Below the pieces are notes generated by a model that saw nothing but the letters and a program-made list of their open reading frames with translations, did no database searches and was not told the DNA's origin. A stretch of 36,517 nucleotides of DNA from URNF01 sp045638005 (GTDB lineage Bacteria; Bacillota; Clostridia; Oscillospirales; Acutalibacteraceae), in NCBI GenBank assembly GCA_045638005.1, contig JAZUAN010000045.1:1-36517 (forward strand), given 5' to 3'. Each line of letters opens with the position of its first letter. Position 1 is the stretch's first letter. A program made the position numbers and the translations under genes. Positions 16,948 through 23,272 of the stretch are shown here, one piece after another.

Positions 16948-18264
16948 TCATCCGCCCCATTGTCCGCGGACATCCGCCGCACGCACCGCGCCTCTTGACG
17001 ATGCGACTTTAAAGCCGCTTTTGCGGCGAGGCAGATCCTCTATTGCGTATCTGAGGGCGTCCATTAAATGATTTTCGCTGTCCTTCGGGCGGTTGCTGAA
17101 TACACCCGCTGCGCCGCCCGCAATGGGTTCCCATGCATACGCGGCAAGCTCGGCAGCGGCATGTACACAATCGGGATGCACCAAAATACGGTATTCCTGC
17201 AATCTGGCAATACCTGTATTCACCGAATTGACACCCTTTTGAGCAGCGCATAGCCTGGATATCCCAAGCCTGCGCAAATCCTCGTTGGATTTCGGTTCTG
17301 CACTGTCCGCGCGGATACGTTCCTTGGCATATCCTTTGCGCCGCAGCATATCTGCAATATCCGCGTTAAGCATCCGCCGCGCATAATGCTCATCATAGAT
17401 ATACAGCCGCTTTTCGCCGTCCACCTCGGTCTCAGCCGCCGCGATGAAAGCAGTAGGATCGTTGGTATATCCGTAGTCAAGACCGAATACATGCCGAAAC
17501 ACATCCCCACGTAATGCCGCCCTGTCAAACGGTATCACCTCCCAGTTGTCGAAGATGAGACCCTCCGACCGTCCCCATTCCCCCAACCCCGCTACCGCGT
17601 ACTGTCGCGGGCGTCTTAGCCGCATATCCTCATACAACGCTTTGTCCGTCTCATCTAAAAACTCATTGCAGGTGTAATTAGTGGTAACAGCAAAGGTATC
17701 CGCCCGCTTTTGATCAAAAAAGCGTCTTTTGAGCCAGTGGTTTTCATCCCATGGGTTAAAGGTGATGGTGGTTTGCTTGAAAAGCGGCGGAGACAGCTGC
17801 CCGCGCGGCATGGAAAGATCCAGCTTATCAAAATCCGCTTCTCTTGCGATCTCAAATGCTTCCTCAATCCACACCCAACAGATATGCCCTTTATCCACCG
17901 TGGTGGATGCCAGTTTTTCCACGTTATCAAACCCGCGGAATAAAATGCGCTGTCCTGTGGGGATATATTGCAGTTCAAGCGGCTCGCGGGATGCGCGCCA
18001 CAGATGGGACACCTGCAAGCGGTCGATTGCCCACCTGAGCTGTGCAAAGGTACTGTCTCTGTGGGTACGTCCTACCTGTCGCACGACTAAAAGATTGGCC
18101 GTGGGATATTTCATCATATGTACGATATACCACAGCGCGGTGATGCTGGATTTTTTGGACGCCTTACCGCCCTTTACCACCCGATACCGCTGCTTACAGT
18201 TCCAAAATGCCCGATAGCCCCTGCCGATAACCTCCGGCAGATATACCTCTACCGCGCCACCCAT
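16948..18264 (-). CDS. terL: Terminase large subunit (PBSX-like)
   Basis: 438 residues. The ATPase N-terminal half has a deviant Walker A 'VKGGKASKKSS' (residues ~30-40, where Lys replaces the usual Gly before the catalytic Lys, as in a known subset of Bacillota terminases) and Walker B 'HICWVWIEEAFEI' at about 141-153. The RNase H-like nuclease half begins with 'VFGLDYGYTNDPTAFI', whose Asp residues bind metal, and ends with 'NHLMDALRYAIEDL', giving the last catalytic Asp. This motor cuts and pumps DNA into the prohead. All catalytic motifs are intact, so packaging should be functional. RBS GAGAAGGG. Confidence 0.9.
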   Translation of the reverse strand: MGGAVEVYLPEVIGRGYRAFWNCKQRYRVVKGGKASKKSSITALWYIVHMMKYPTANLLVVRQVGRTHRDSTFAQLRWAIDRLQVSHLWRASREPLELQYIPTGQRILFRGFDNVEKLASTTVDKGHICWVWIEEAFEIAREADFDKLDLSMPRGQLSPPLFKQTTITFNPWDENHWLKRRFFDQKRADTFAVTTNYTCNEFLDETDKALYEDMRLRRPRQYAVAGLGEWGRSEGLIFDNWEVIPFDRAALRGDVFRHVFGLDYGYTNDPTAFIAAAETEVDGEKRLYIYDEHYARRMLNADIADMLRRKGYAKERIRADSAEPKSNEDLRRLGISRLCAAQKGVNSVNTGIARLQEYRILVHPDCVHAAAELAAYAWEPIAGGAAGVFSNRPKDSENHLMDALRYAIEDLPRRKSGFKVASSRGAVRAADVRGQWGG

Positions 18265-18445
18265 ACTTTTTCCCTTCTCCGTGTTTTTTCAAAGCAGCAA
18301 TCACTTCCCATATTTCGTCCATCTCCTCCTCTAACAGCGCAATGCGTTTGTCATATACGGTCATCTTCGCCTTCAACTCAGCGTGTCGTTTTTCCAAGCC
18401 GCGCAACGTTTTCAAATATTCTTGTATCATCTCTTCATTGGTCAT
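18194..18445 (-). CDS. Small coiled-coil protein between TerS and TerL
   Basis: 83 residues starting at the Met of MTNEEMIQEYL. The start overlaps the TerS stop as ATGA (18442-18445) with AGGAGG nine bases upstream, so translation is probably coupled. Residues ~5-62 form a long charged helix with heptads ('LRGLEKRHAELKAKMTVYDK'), followed by a Gly/Lys/Arg-rich tail. The end overlaps the terL start by 71 bases. I do not recognise the family. Confidence 0.6.
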   Translation of the reverse strand: MTNEEMIQEYLKTLRGLEKRHAELKAKMTVYDKRIALLEEEMDEIWEVIAALKKHGEGKKYGWRGRGISAGGYRQGLSGILEL

Positions 18446-18840
18446 TCGGGTATTTCCTCCTCGCCCCAAAAGATCACCGGCACCGTGGTCGGCATCTCGA
18501 CGGCTGTTTTTTCACCGTATCCTGCGTTTTCTTTCAGATACAGCATGTGCATGTTGGGACTGCTGCCCCGCTGCATCGCGTGCTCCATCACGCTGGCGGT
18601 CGCCTCTGCAAACGCGCTTTGTATCACCGAAATCTTGTTCGCAAGGTCGGCAGGTGCGATCCCCTCTTCTGTATATTTACCATCCACCACCGCACGGAAC
18701 ATGGAAAGATCCATATCAAGCGCTGCTGCCAACCGCTCTGCAGTCAGCGGCACTTTATGCTGTTCTGCATATTCCCGCGCTTGCTCTATCGCTGTTTTCA
18801 CCTTGGAAAGTGAACGTTTTGAAAGCACCTGATTGTGCAT
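18442..18840 (-). CDS. terS: Terminase small subunit-like protein
   Basis: 132 residues. It has a helical N-terminus with an HTH-like segment ('VPLTAERLAAALDMDLSMFR'), a middle helix and the C-terminal 'NMHMLYLKENAGYGEKT' block that small terminase subunits of Bacillota phages carry before a short tail. The protein should recognise the packaging site and load TerL. Start MHNQVL is preceded by AGGTGATG. It lies just upstream of terL with one small gene between. Confidence 0.75.
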   Translation of the reverse strand: MHNQVLSKRSLSKVKTAIEQAREYAEQHKVPLTAERLAAALDMDLSMFRAVVDGKYTEEGIAPADLANKISVIQSAFAEATASVMEHAMQRGSSPNMHMLYLKENAGYGEKTAVEMPTTVPVIFWGEEEIPE

Positions 18841-18862
18841 CCTACATCACCTATTTCTTATT

Positions 18863-18891
18863 ATTATTGCGTTTTGCAACCTCGGAAGCAA
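18863..18891 (-). promoter_or_regulatory. Possible terS promoter with repressor site in its spacer
   Basis: On the minus strand, TTGCTT (18886-18891) and AATAAT (18863-18868) are 17 bases apart. The spacer holds TTGCAAC (plus-strand 18874-18880), the same core as in the repressor control region. The hexamers are only moderate matches. Confidence 0.35.
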
Positions 18892-18912
18892 AAAAATAAA
18901 GCCGCCCACTAC

Positions 18913-19143
18913 TCAGTATTCTTCACGAGTTTTAAAAATGATAACCGGCAAGTATCCTTGTCCAACGGTAAACACCTCTCCCTCGTCAATACCGCCAACG
19001 CCCCATAGCCCGCTGTAATGACCGGATATTCGGTCACCCGTGGCGTCCGAAACAGTCAGTTTATCATCCACGCAAACCACCACCTGCAACTGCGGTGGCA
19101 GTTTTTCAAAAACTCTGCTCACCTCACCTACCGTCAACCCCAT
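18913..19143 (-). CDS. Unknown early protein, first gene of the leftward phage operon
   Basis: 76 residues starting at MGLTVGEVSRVF; the upstream in-frame Met would lie beyond the promoter, and GAAGGG precedes the chosen start. The sequence is a small alpha/beta protein ('LPPQLQVVVCVDDKLTVSD', 'GEVFTVGQGYLPVIIF') with no membrane segment. Its stop is 72 bases before terS. It is the gene closest to the strong leftward promoter, so it should be the first made on induction; an antirepressor or regulator would fit, but nothing in the sequence shows it. Confidence 0.6.
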   Translation of the reverse strand: MGLTVGEVSRVFEKLPPQLQVVVCVDDKLTVSDATGDRISGHYSGLWGVGGIDEGEVFTVGQGYLPVIIFKTREEY

Positions 19144-19180
19144 ACATCCCTTCTGTGTTCGCCTCTGAATTTGTTTCCTT

Positions 19181-19261
19181 TTGCAACTTTTATTGTAGAC
19201 GCTTTTTCGCGACTTGTCAATAGCAAATTGCAACTTTTTTCAAAAAATGGTTGCAATTTGC
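19181..19261. promoter_or_regulatory. Operator cluster with 12-base inverted repeat
   Basis: TTGCAAC occurs at 19181-19187 and 19228-19234 on the plus strand, and as its complement at 19250-19256. The second and third belong to a perfect inverted repeat, 19223-19234 (GCAAATTGCAAC) and 19250-19261, with a 15-base spacer. The first covers the predicted leftward transcription start, the second lies seven bases upstream of the leftward -35 box, and the third contains the repressor's own -35 box. They are the likely binding sites of the S24 repressor. Confidence 0.65.
19192..19220 (-). promoter_or_regulatory. Strong leftward promoter of the phage operon
   Basis: A consensus TTGACA (minus strand, 19215-19220) is followed after exactly 17 bases by TACAAT (19192-19197). 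The predicted start (about 19185) falls inside an operator core, as expected for a repressed phage promoter. Confidence 0.75.
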
Positions 19262-19279
19262 TTTTCGGTGTGATATGAT
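19251..19279 (+). promoter_or_regulatory. Repressor promoter
   Basis: TTGCAA (19251-19256) and TATGAT (19274-19279) are 17 bases apart, 22 bases before the repressor ATG. The -35 hexamer is the core of the third operator, so the repressor should shut off its own gene at high level. Confidence 0.6.
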
Positions 19280-19301
19280 CGTATTGAAAGAAGGTGTCGA
19301 T

Positions 19302-19961
19302 ATGGGAAATAATGAGATTACCGCCCGCCGTTTGCGGGATTGCAGAGAGCGTTCCGGCGAAACGCTGGAACAGATCGGTCGTTTGGTGGGTGTGAACAAA
19401 TCCACCGTTATGCGCTGGGAGCGCGGCGATACCGGTAAGATCAATATGCCCACCCTGCAGTTTTTGGCAGAACATTTCCACGTCTCCCCCGATTGGCTGT
19501 TGGGGGTGGATACCCCTAGCGATGCGTCACTTGATTGGTTACAGCAGCACGGCACAGCACAACAGCGCGGCGTATTGCTGCCCATTCTCGGCTCGGTGCG
19601 TGCCGGTAGCGGCGGCATTGTAGAGGAAGACGTCATCGGTCACGAGGCGGTGGATCCCACCACCTTACAGACGGGTGAGCAATATTTCTGGTTGCGGGTA
19701 GCGGGCGACAGTATGACCCCCTCCATCAACGACGGCGATCTTGTGCTGGTACGGCGGCAGGAAAGTGTAGAAAATGGACAATATGCAGTCATCCTCGTCA
19801 ACAGTGAAGAGGGACTTGTCAAACGCATTGCCTACGGTCCCGATTGGATCGAGCTGCAAAGCATCAATCCTTATTATCCCCCCCGCCGTTTTGTAGGCGC
19901 TGATACCGCCGACGTACACATCCTCGGCAAGGTTATAGAATCCCGCAGAAAATTTGCATAA
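19302..19961 (+). CDS. LexA/CI-like self-cleaving phage repressor (HTH + peptidase S24)
   Basis: 219 residues; the Met at 19302 is chosen for its GAAAGAAGG RBS over an earlier in-frame one. Residues 5-67 are a HTH_3 domain ('TLEQIGRLVGVNKSTVMRWE'). Residues ~92-215 are the S24 domain with a cleavage site Ala101-Gly102 in 'GSVRAGSGG', nucleophile Ser137 in 'GDSMTPSINDGD' and general base Lys174 in 'EGLVKRI'. All parts of the autocleavage machinery are present, so RecA-stimulated cleavage after DNA damage is the predicted trigger. It is divergent from the structural operon and followed by its own strong terminator. Confidence 0.92.
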   Translation: MGNNEITARRLRDCRERSGETLEQIGRLVGVNKSTVMRWERGDTGKINMPTLQFLAEHFHVSPDWLLGVDTPSDASLDWLQQHGTAQQRGVLLPILGSVRAGSGGIVEEDVIGHEAVDPTTLQTGEQYFWLRVAGDSMTPSINDGDLVLVRRQESVENGQYAVILVNSEEGLVKRIAYGPDWIELQSINPYYPPRRFVGADTADVHILGKVIESRRKFA

Positions 19962-19965
19962 CGAC

Positions 19966-20000
19966 AAAAAACGCCTTTGTCAATGACAAAGGCGTTTTTT
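19966..20000. terminator. Terminator after the repressor, bidirectional
   Basis: A 16-base perfect stem (19966-19981 with 19985-20000, core CGCCTTTGTC) with a 3-base loop, flanked by A on the left and T on the right. It separates the cassette from the broken glycosidase gene, whose stop codon lies one base beyond. Confidence 0.9.
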
Positions 20001-20001
20001 A

Positions 20002-20614
20002 TTATTTCAATATAAATGTTTTGGTCAACAACAGATTGTCCGCATGGCCGACAGAGAGTTCAAAAGCACCGGGTTCGGACACAAATTCCTGTTCAAAATT
20101 CCAGAAACGAAGCATCGGCTCTGTCACTTTAAAAACGATTTCCTTGCGCTCGCCTGCTTCAAAGTAGGTCTTTTCAAAAGCGATCAACTGTTGCACGGGA
20201 CGCGCACATAGTCCACCATTGGGGTGAAGGTAACCTACACGCCGCCTGCCGATGCTTCTTTTGCAGCCATACGGGAACACTCTTCCACCAATTTGGTGTC
20301 AAACGAGCAACCAAGCGCGAGCGGAATGGGATAGATGGTACGATATCCGTGAATCACATCCATCATAAACATCAACGGTATCTTGTTGCGGTCGTTTGCC
20401 AGATGCTCGTCTTGAATTTTTCGCATCATATCCACCGACGGATAATTGAGCACACTACCCACGTGGCGAATATTCTCCGCCGTCAGGTCCAGTTTGGTAC
20501 GAGGGCCGGCACGTCACCGCCGTCACAACCAAATACGTTTGCTTCGTACTGGGTCAGCTGTCCGATCTTCTCGTCCAGCGTTATACCGTCCAATAATTTC
20601 TGCAGATCGATCAT
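20002..20614 (-). pseudogene. GH3 beta-glucosidase remnant (frameshift and large internal deletion)
   Basis: Three pieces of one family 3 glycoside hydrolase can be read. From the ATG at 20614, the frame gives 'MIDLQKLLDGITLDEKIGQL', the normal N-terminus. Near 20505-20515 a frameshift moves it to the frame 'GPRTKLDLTAENIRHVGSVL' and on to 'FDTKLVEECSRMAAKEAS'. Near 20240 it jumps to the C-terminal fibronectin-like domain ('ARPVQQLIAFEKTYFEAGE', 'VTEPMLRFWNFEQEFVSEPG') and stops at 20002. A normal GH3 enzyme has about 700 residues or more; here roughly 200 codons remain and the catalytic core is gone. It abuts the phage cassette. Confidence 0.85.
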
Positions 20615-20641
20615 CAAAAAGCGCCCCCTTTATATAGGGAA

Positions 20642-20671
20642 AGTATACCAAGGGCGCCTCCCTACTGTCAA
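20642..20671 (-). promoter_or_regulatory. Promoter of the broken GH3 gene, in a hairpin
   Basis: On the minus strand, TTGACA (20666-20671) and TATACT (20642-20647) are 18 bases apart, upstream of the remnant's ATG. The flanking GCGCCCTT / AAGGGGGCGC followed by TTTTT (about 20616-20656) could also form the terminator of the gene ending at 20672, with the -10 box in its loop. Confidence 0.5.
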
Positions 20672-21100
20672 TTACACAAAAGCGCGCAGCTCGTCCATAA
20701 ATTTCTGTTCGGCATCGATGAGTTTTTCCGCCATGTCGCGGGCTTCCTTTTCAGCGGCGGTATATTGGTTCATATATTCACTGAGTTTTTGAATACCCAT
20801 ATTGCAACCGTCCATCATCAAAGTTGCAATGGTATGGTCGGAATTTTCCATCATCATCTTCCAGTCGATCTTCATTTCCGCCATGGTCCGTGCCATAGGA
20901 TTGGGTTGCTTCCCCTCATCCCCATGCATACGCAAAAGTCCGCCGATCTCATCGCCGAGTTTTTTATGCGTCTTCAAGCTTTTCCCCAATAATTCCTGCA
21001 GCTTTTCATTTTCGGCGCGGTCGATCACCGCTTCAATGCTATTAACCGCTGTTTTACAGCCGGCATCCGTTTCTTTGAGCAGCTTTTCGGTATCCGTCAT
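20672..21100 (-). CDS. Four-helix-bundle protein, DUF2383/ferritin-like
   Basis: 142 residues, almost entirely helical and highly charged, with segments such as 'DAGCKTAVNSIEAVIDRAEN', 'LGKSLKTHKKLGDEIGGLL', 'WKMMMENSDHTIATLMMDGC' and a Lys/Glu-rich last helix. The plan matches small DUF2383/PA2169-like helical bundle proteins. The conserved His and Glu positions needed to claim a di-iron ferritin site are not clear. The RBS GAAAGGAG precedes the start. It is divergent from the 51-residue gene at 21179. Function unknown. Confidence 0.6.
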   Translation of the reverse strand: MTDTEKLLKETDAGCKTAVNSIEAVIDRAENEKLQELLGKSLKTHKKLGDEIGGLLRMHGDEGKQPNPMARTMAEMKIDWKMMMENSDHTIATLMMDGCNMGIQKLSEYMNQYTAAEKEARDMAEKLIDAEQKFMDELRAFV

Positions 21101-21178
21101 TTTGTTTTTCTCCTTTCAAACAATTTCCAAGTCTATTATGTGCTAAAAGGCTCAAAATATCAGCGGAGGTGACTTAAA

Positions 21179-21334
21179 ATGCATGAACAGCATTCTATTT
21201 TTAAAGATGAAAACATGAGAGACTACTTCAATTCTCTGCCGAAGGTGGTACAAGAAGCGGTATTTCAAAGCGGCGTGAATATCGACACCATACAAGACCT
21301 CAAAGATTTCGCAAACAAGTATACTGCAACATGA
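21179..21334 (+). CDS. Conserved-looking small protein, 51 residues
   Basis: A short gene with a near-perfect RBS (GGAGGTGA, six bases before the ATG at 21179). It reads 'MHEQHSIFKDENMRDYFNSL', continues through 'PKVVQEAVFQSGVNIDTIQD' and ends 'LKDFANKYTAT'. I recall similar short proteins with a '(Y)FNSLP..VQE.I.QSG' core in clostridia, but no function. It is soluble, acidic-neutral and probably helical. The stop overlaps the A run that starts the gap terminator, so the two genes converge tightly. Confidence 0.7.
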   Translation: MHEQHSIFKDENMRDYFNSLPKVVQEAVFQSGVNIDTIQDLKDFANKYTAT

Positions 21335-21365
21335 AAAAAGGGCGTTGCGCATAAGCGCAACGCCC
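21334..21365 (-). terminator. Terminator of the GAPDH gene
   Basis: An 11-base perfect stem (21340-21350 GGGCGTTGCGC with 21355-21365) and a 4-base loop, followed on the minus strand by TTTTTT, lies 16 bases after the GAPDH stop. Confidence 0.85.
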
Positions 21366-21381
21366 TGTAGCTTGGCAGAGA

Positions 21382-22398
21382 TTAGATCTCGGCGAAGTAT
21401 TTGATGGTGCGAACCATCTGGCTGGTGTAGGAGTTCTCGTTGTCGTACCAGGACACGACCTGCACCTGATAGGTGTCGTCGTCGATCTTAGCGACCATGG
21501 TCTGGGTAGCGTCGAACAGAGAACCGTAGCGGATACCGATAACGTCGGAAGACACAATCTGATCCTCGTTGTAACCGAAGGACTCAGAAGCCGCCGCTTT
21601 CATAGCAGCATTGATGCCCTCTTTGGTGATGTCCTTGCCCTTGACAACAGCCACCAGGATGGTGGTGGAGCCGGTGCAGGTGGGCACACGCTGAGCAGAG
21701 CCGATGAGCTTGCCGTCCAGTTCCGGAATAACCAAGCCGATAGCCTTAGCAGCACCGGTGGAGTTGGGAACGATGTTCTGCGCACCAGCGCGAGCACGGC
21801 GGAGATCGCCTTTGCGATGCGGGCCGTCGAGGATCATCTGATCACCGGTGTAAGCATGCACGGTGGTCATGATACCGCTCTCGATGGGTGCATAGTCGTT
21901 GAGCGCTTTGGCCATGGGAGCCAAGCAGTTGGTGGTGCAGGAAGCCGCAGAGATGATTTTGTCATCAGCGGTCAGGATGTTCTCGTTCACGCTGTAAACA
22001 ACAGTCTTGGTGGCTTTGTCAGCGGGAGCGGAGATAACAACTTTCTTAGCGCCGGCATCGATGTGAGCCTGGCTCTTTTCTTGACTGCAGTAGAAGCCGG
22101 TGCACTCCAGCACGACGTCTACGCCGATCTCGCCCCAAGGCAGATCCGCAGCGTTTTTCTCGGAATAGATTTTCAGCACTTTGCCGTCCACGGTGATGGT
22201 GCCGGCTTCGTCATCAGCCTCGACGGTGTGACCGTCATAACGACCCTGAGCGGTGTCGTATTTGAGAAGATGAGCGAGCATGCTGGGTTTGGTCAGGTCG
22301 TTGATCGCGACCAGCTCGTAACCTTCGGCGCCGAACATCTGACGGAAAGCCAGACGACCGATACGGCCGAAACCATTGATTGCAACTTTAACTGCCAT
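21382..22398 (-). CDS. gap: Glyceraldehyde-3-phosphate dehydrogenase
   Basis: 338 residues, normal length. It has the N-terminal Rossmann start 'VAINGFGRIGRLAFRQ', the catalytic 'SAASCTTNC' with Cys154, 'HAYTGDQMILDGPHRKGDLR' and the C-terminal 'SWYDNENSYTSQMVR'. It oxidises glyceraldehyde 3-phosphate to 1,3-bisphosphoglycerate with NAD in glycolysis. Asp34 in 'AINDL' after the second strand fits NAD preference. The gene stands alone with its own promoter and terminator. Confidence 0.97.
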   Translation of the reverse strand: MAVKVAINGFGRIGRLAFRQMFGAEGYELVAINDLTKPSMLAHLLKYDTAQGRYDGHTVEADDEAGTITVDGKVLKIYSEKNAADLPWGEIGVDVVLECTGFYCSQEKSQAHIDAGAKKVVISAPADKATKTVVYSVNENILTADDKIISAASCTTNCLAPMAKALNDYAPIESGIMTTVHAYTGDQMILDGPHRKGDLRRARAGAQNIVPNSTGAAKAIGLVIPELDGKLIGSAQRVPTCTGSTTILVAVVKGKDITKEGINAAMKAAASESFGYNEDQIVSSDVIGIRYGSLFDATQTMVAKIDDDTYQVQVVSWYDNENSYTSQMVRTIKYFAEI

Positions 22399-22432
22399 AA
22401 TGAATAACCTCCAAACAAAATTTTCTTTGTAT

Positions 22433-22461
22433 ATTTTAGCCCCTTTTTCCTAAAAAAGCAA
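22433..22461 (-). promoter_or_regulatory. Promoter of gap
   Basis: On the minus strand, TTGCTT (22456-22461) and TAAAAT (22433-22438) are 17 bases apart, about 35 bases before the ATG and upstream of a GGAGG RBS. Confidence 0.5.
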
Positions 22462-22591
22462 TATCTTTGTCAAAATTTTAACCGCTTTTTATGCATTTTC
22501 GTGAGGTTGAACAAAAACACGCAAAAAAACATTCCGCTTCATTGCATTTTATCAAATTTTATACAAAAAACAACCGTGAAAAGGATACGCT

Positions 22592-23272
22592 ATGTCAAAA
22601 AACTATACACCGCCCACCGTACTTGCTGTTCCCGCGTTGTCAGAAGGCAAGTGGCGCGCGTTGCTTACCCCCATATTACTCTCTCCTCCGCAAAAGAATA
22701 AAGCGGAAATGTGGCTGTATACCGCCGCACTCGAAGCCTTTTTCAATGCAGAATGTCAAGCCACCCTGCGCACCCTGCATTGCTTTGCGAAAGGGGATGC
22801 CTCCCCGCAGCGATATCGCACCGATATCCACCGTCTTTCATGCGATCTGCTCACAGCTACGCAGCGATTTCTGCGTCCGCACGGGTTTTCACTATCCGTA
22901 ACACTACACGGCAGCACGACATACGCGGATATCTGTCCGCGCTATTTACTGACCGGAATTACCCACCTACTGCGCAGTGCATTACAAAATGCAAACGCAG
23001 CACACATCACCGCAGACACTACCGCATTCCGTTTTATGGTACACGGCAATCTCGCGGGTGCGGATGTGCAGTTTCCGCGTGCCGCTGCCGCGTTACACGG
23101 CGGCAGAGTGTTGCAATGCGATAACATGGCAGCTTTTTCTTTTGTCCCGCAAATAACAAAAACCGCCTATCCCCATTGGCAATCGCCGGGTATAGACGGT
23201 CTTTTACGCAATCCGCTGTCCTGCGTCAGAACAGCATTCAGTTCATGTATTCATTCTCCGGGTTTCGCTTGA
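22592..23272 (+). CDS. Degenerate histidine-kinase ATPase-like protein
   Basis: 226 residues, start supported by AAAAGGAT. Residues ~25-95 are helical and could be a dimerisation-like domain. The region 'LLTGITHLLRSALQNANAAH' (about 121-140) resembles the N box of HATPase_c domains (where N-x-x-x-N-A is normal), and 'RAAAALHGGRVLQCD' (about 165-180) resembles the segment that ends 'LHGG' before the last strand. Between them the G1 box (DxGxG) and most ATP-binding residues are missing and the domain is much shorter. No phospho-accepting His motif is clear. It may be an orphan sensor-kinase derivative that binds a partner without ATP. Low confidence in function. Confidence 0.45.
   Translation: MSKNYTPPTVLAVPALSEGKWRALLTPILLSPPQKNKAEMWLYTAALEAFFNAECQATLRTLHCFAKGDASPQRYRTDIHRLSCDLLTATQRFLRPHGFSLSVTLHGSTTYADICPRYLLTGITHLLRSALQNANAAHITADTTAFRFMVHGNLAGADVQFPRAAAALHGGRVLQCDNMAAFSFVPQITKTAYPHWQSPGIDGLLRNPLSCVRTAFSSCIHSPGFA

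Larger units (their letters stand above)
10189..19961. mobile_element. Compact prophage-like capsid/packaging cassette (about 9.8 kb)
   Basis: Fourteen genes form a phage-like unit: a divergent S24 repressor on the right and, on the minus strand, an unknown early gene, TerS, a coiled-coil protein, TerL, a small membrane protein, portal, scaffold-like, major capsid, connector, tail-hub-like, baseplate-like, XhlA-like and holin genes. The order TerL-portal-scaffold-coat-connector-hub is that of short-tailed (P22-like) phages. Genes overlap by ATGA or have good RBSs, and none is visibly broken. No integrase, excisionase, replication, tape-measure, long-tail or endolysin gene is present, and I found no convincing direct repeats at the ends. 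Base composition resembles the flanking genes. It may be a decayed prophage trimmed cleanly, a satellite, or a domesticated particle. Confidence 0.85.

Noticed and set aside
17000..17060. Non-functional terminase because of the odd Walker A in TerL
   Set aside because: The KGG-K-A-S-K-K-S form is a variant I know from other Bacillota terminases; Walker B and nuclease motifs are intact.
19143..19302. LexA SOS box (CGAAC-N4-GTTCG type) in the control region
   Set aside because: No such sequence is visible; the TTGCAAC cores are the better operator candidates.
10183..20004. TTTTTATTAT shared at 10183-10192 and 19995-20004 as phage attachment repeats
   Set aside because: Ten AT-only bases that belong to terminator T tracts; expected by chance, and there is no integrase.
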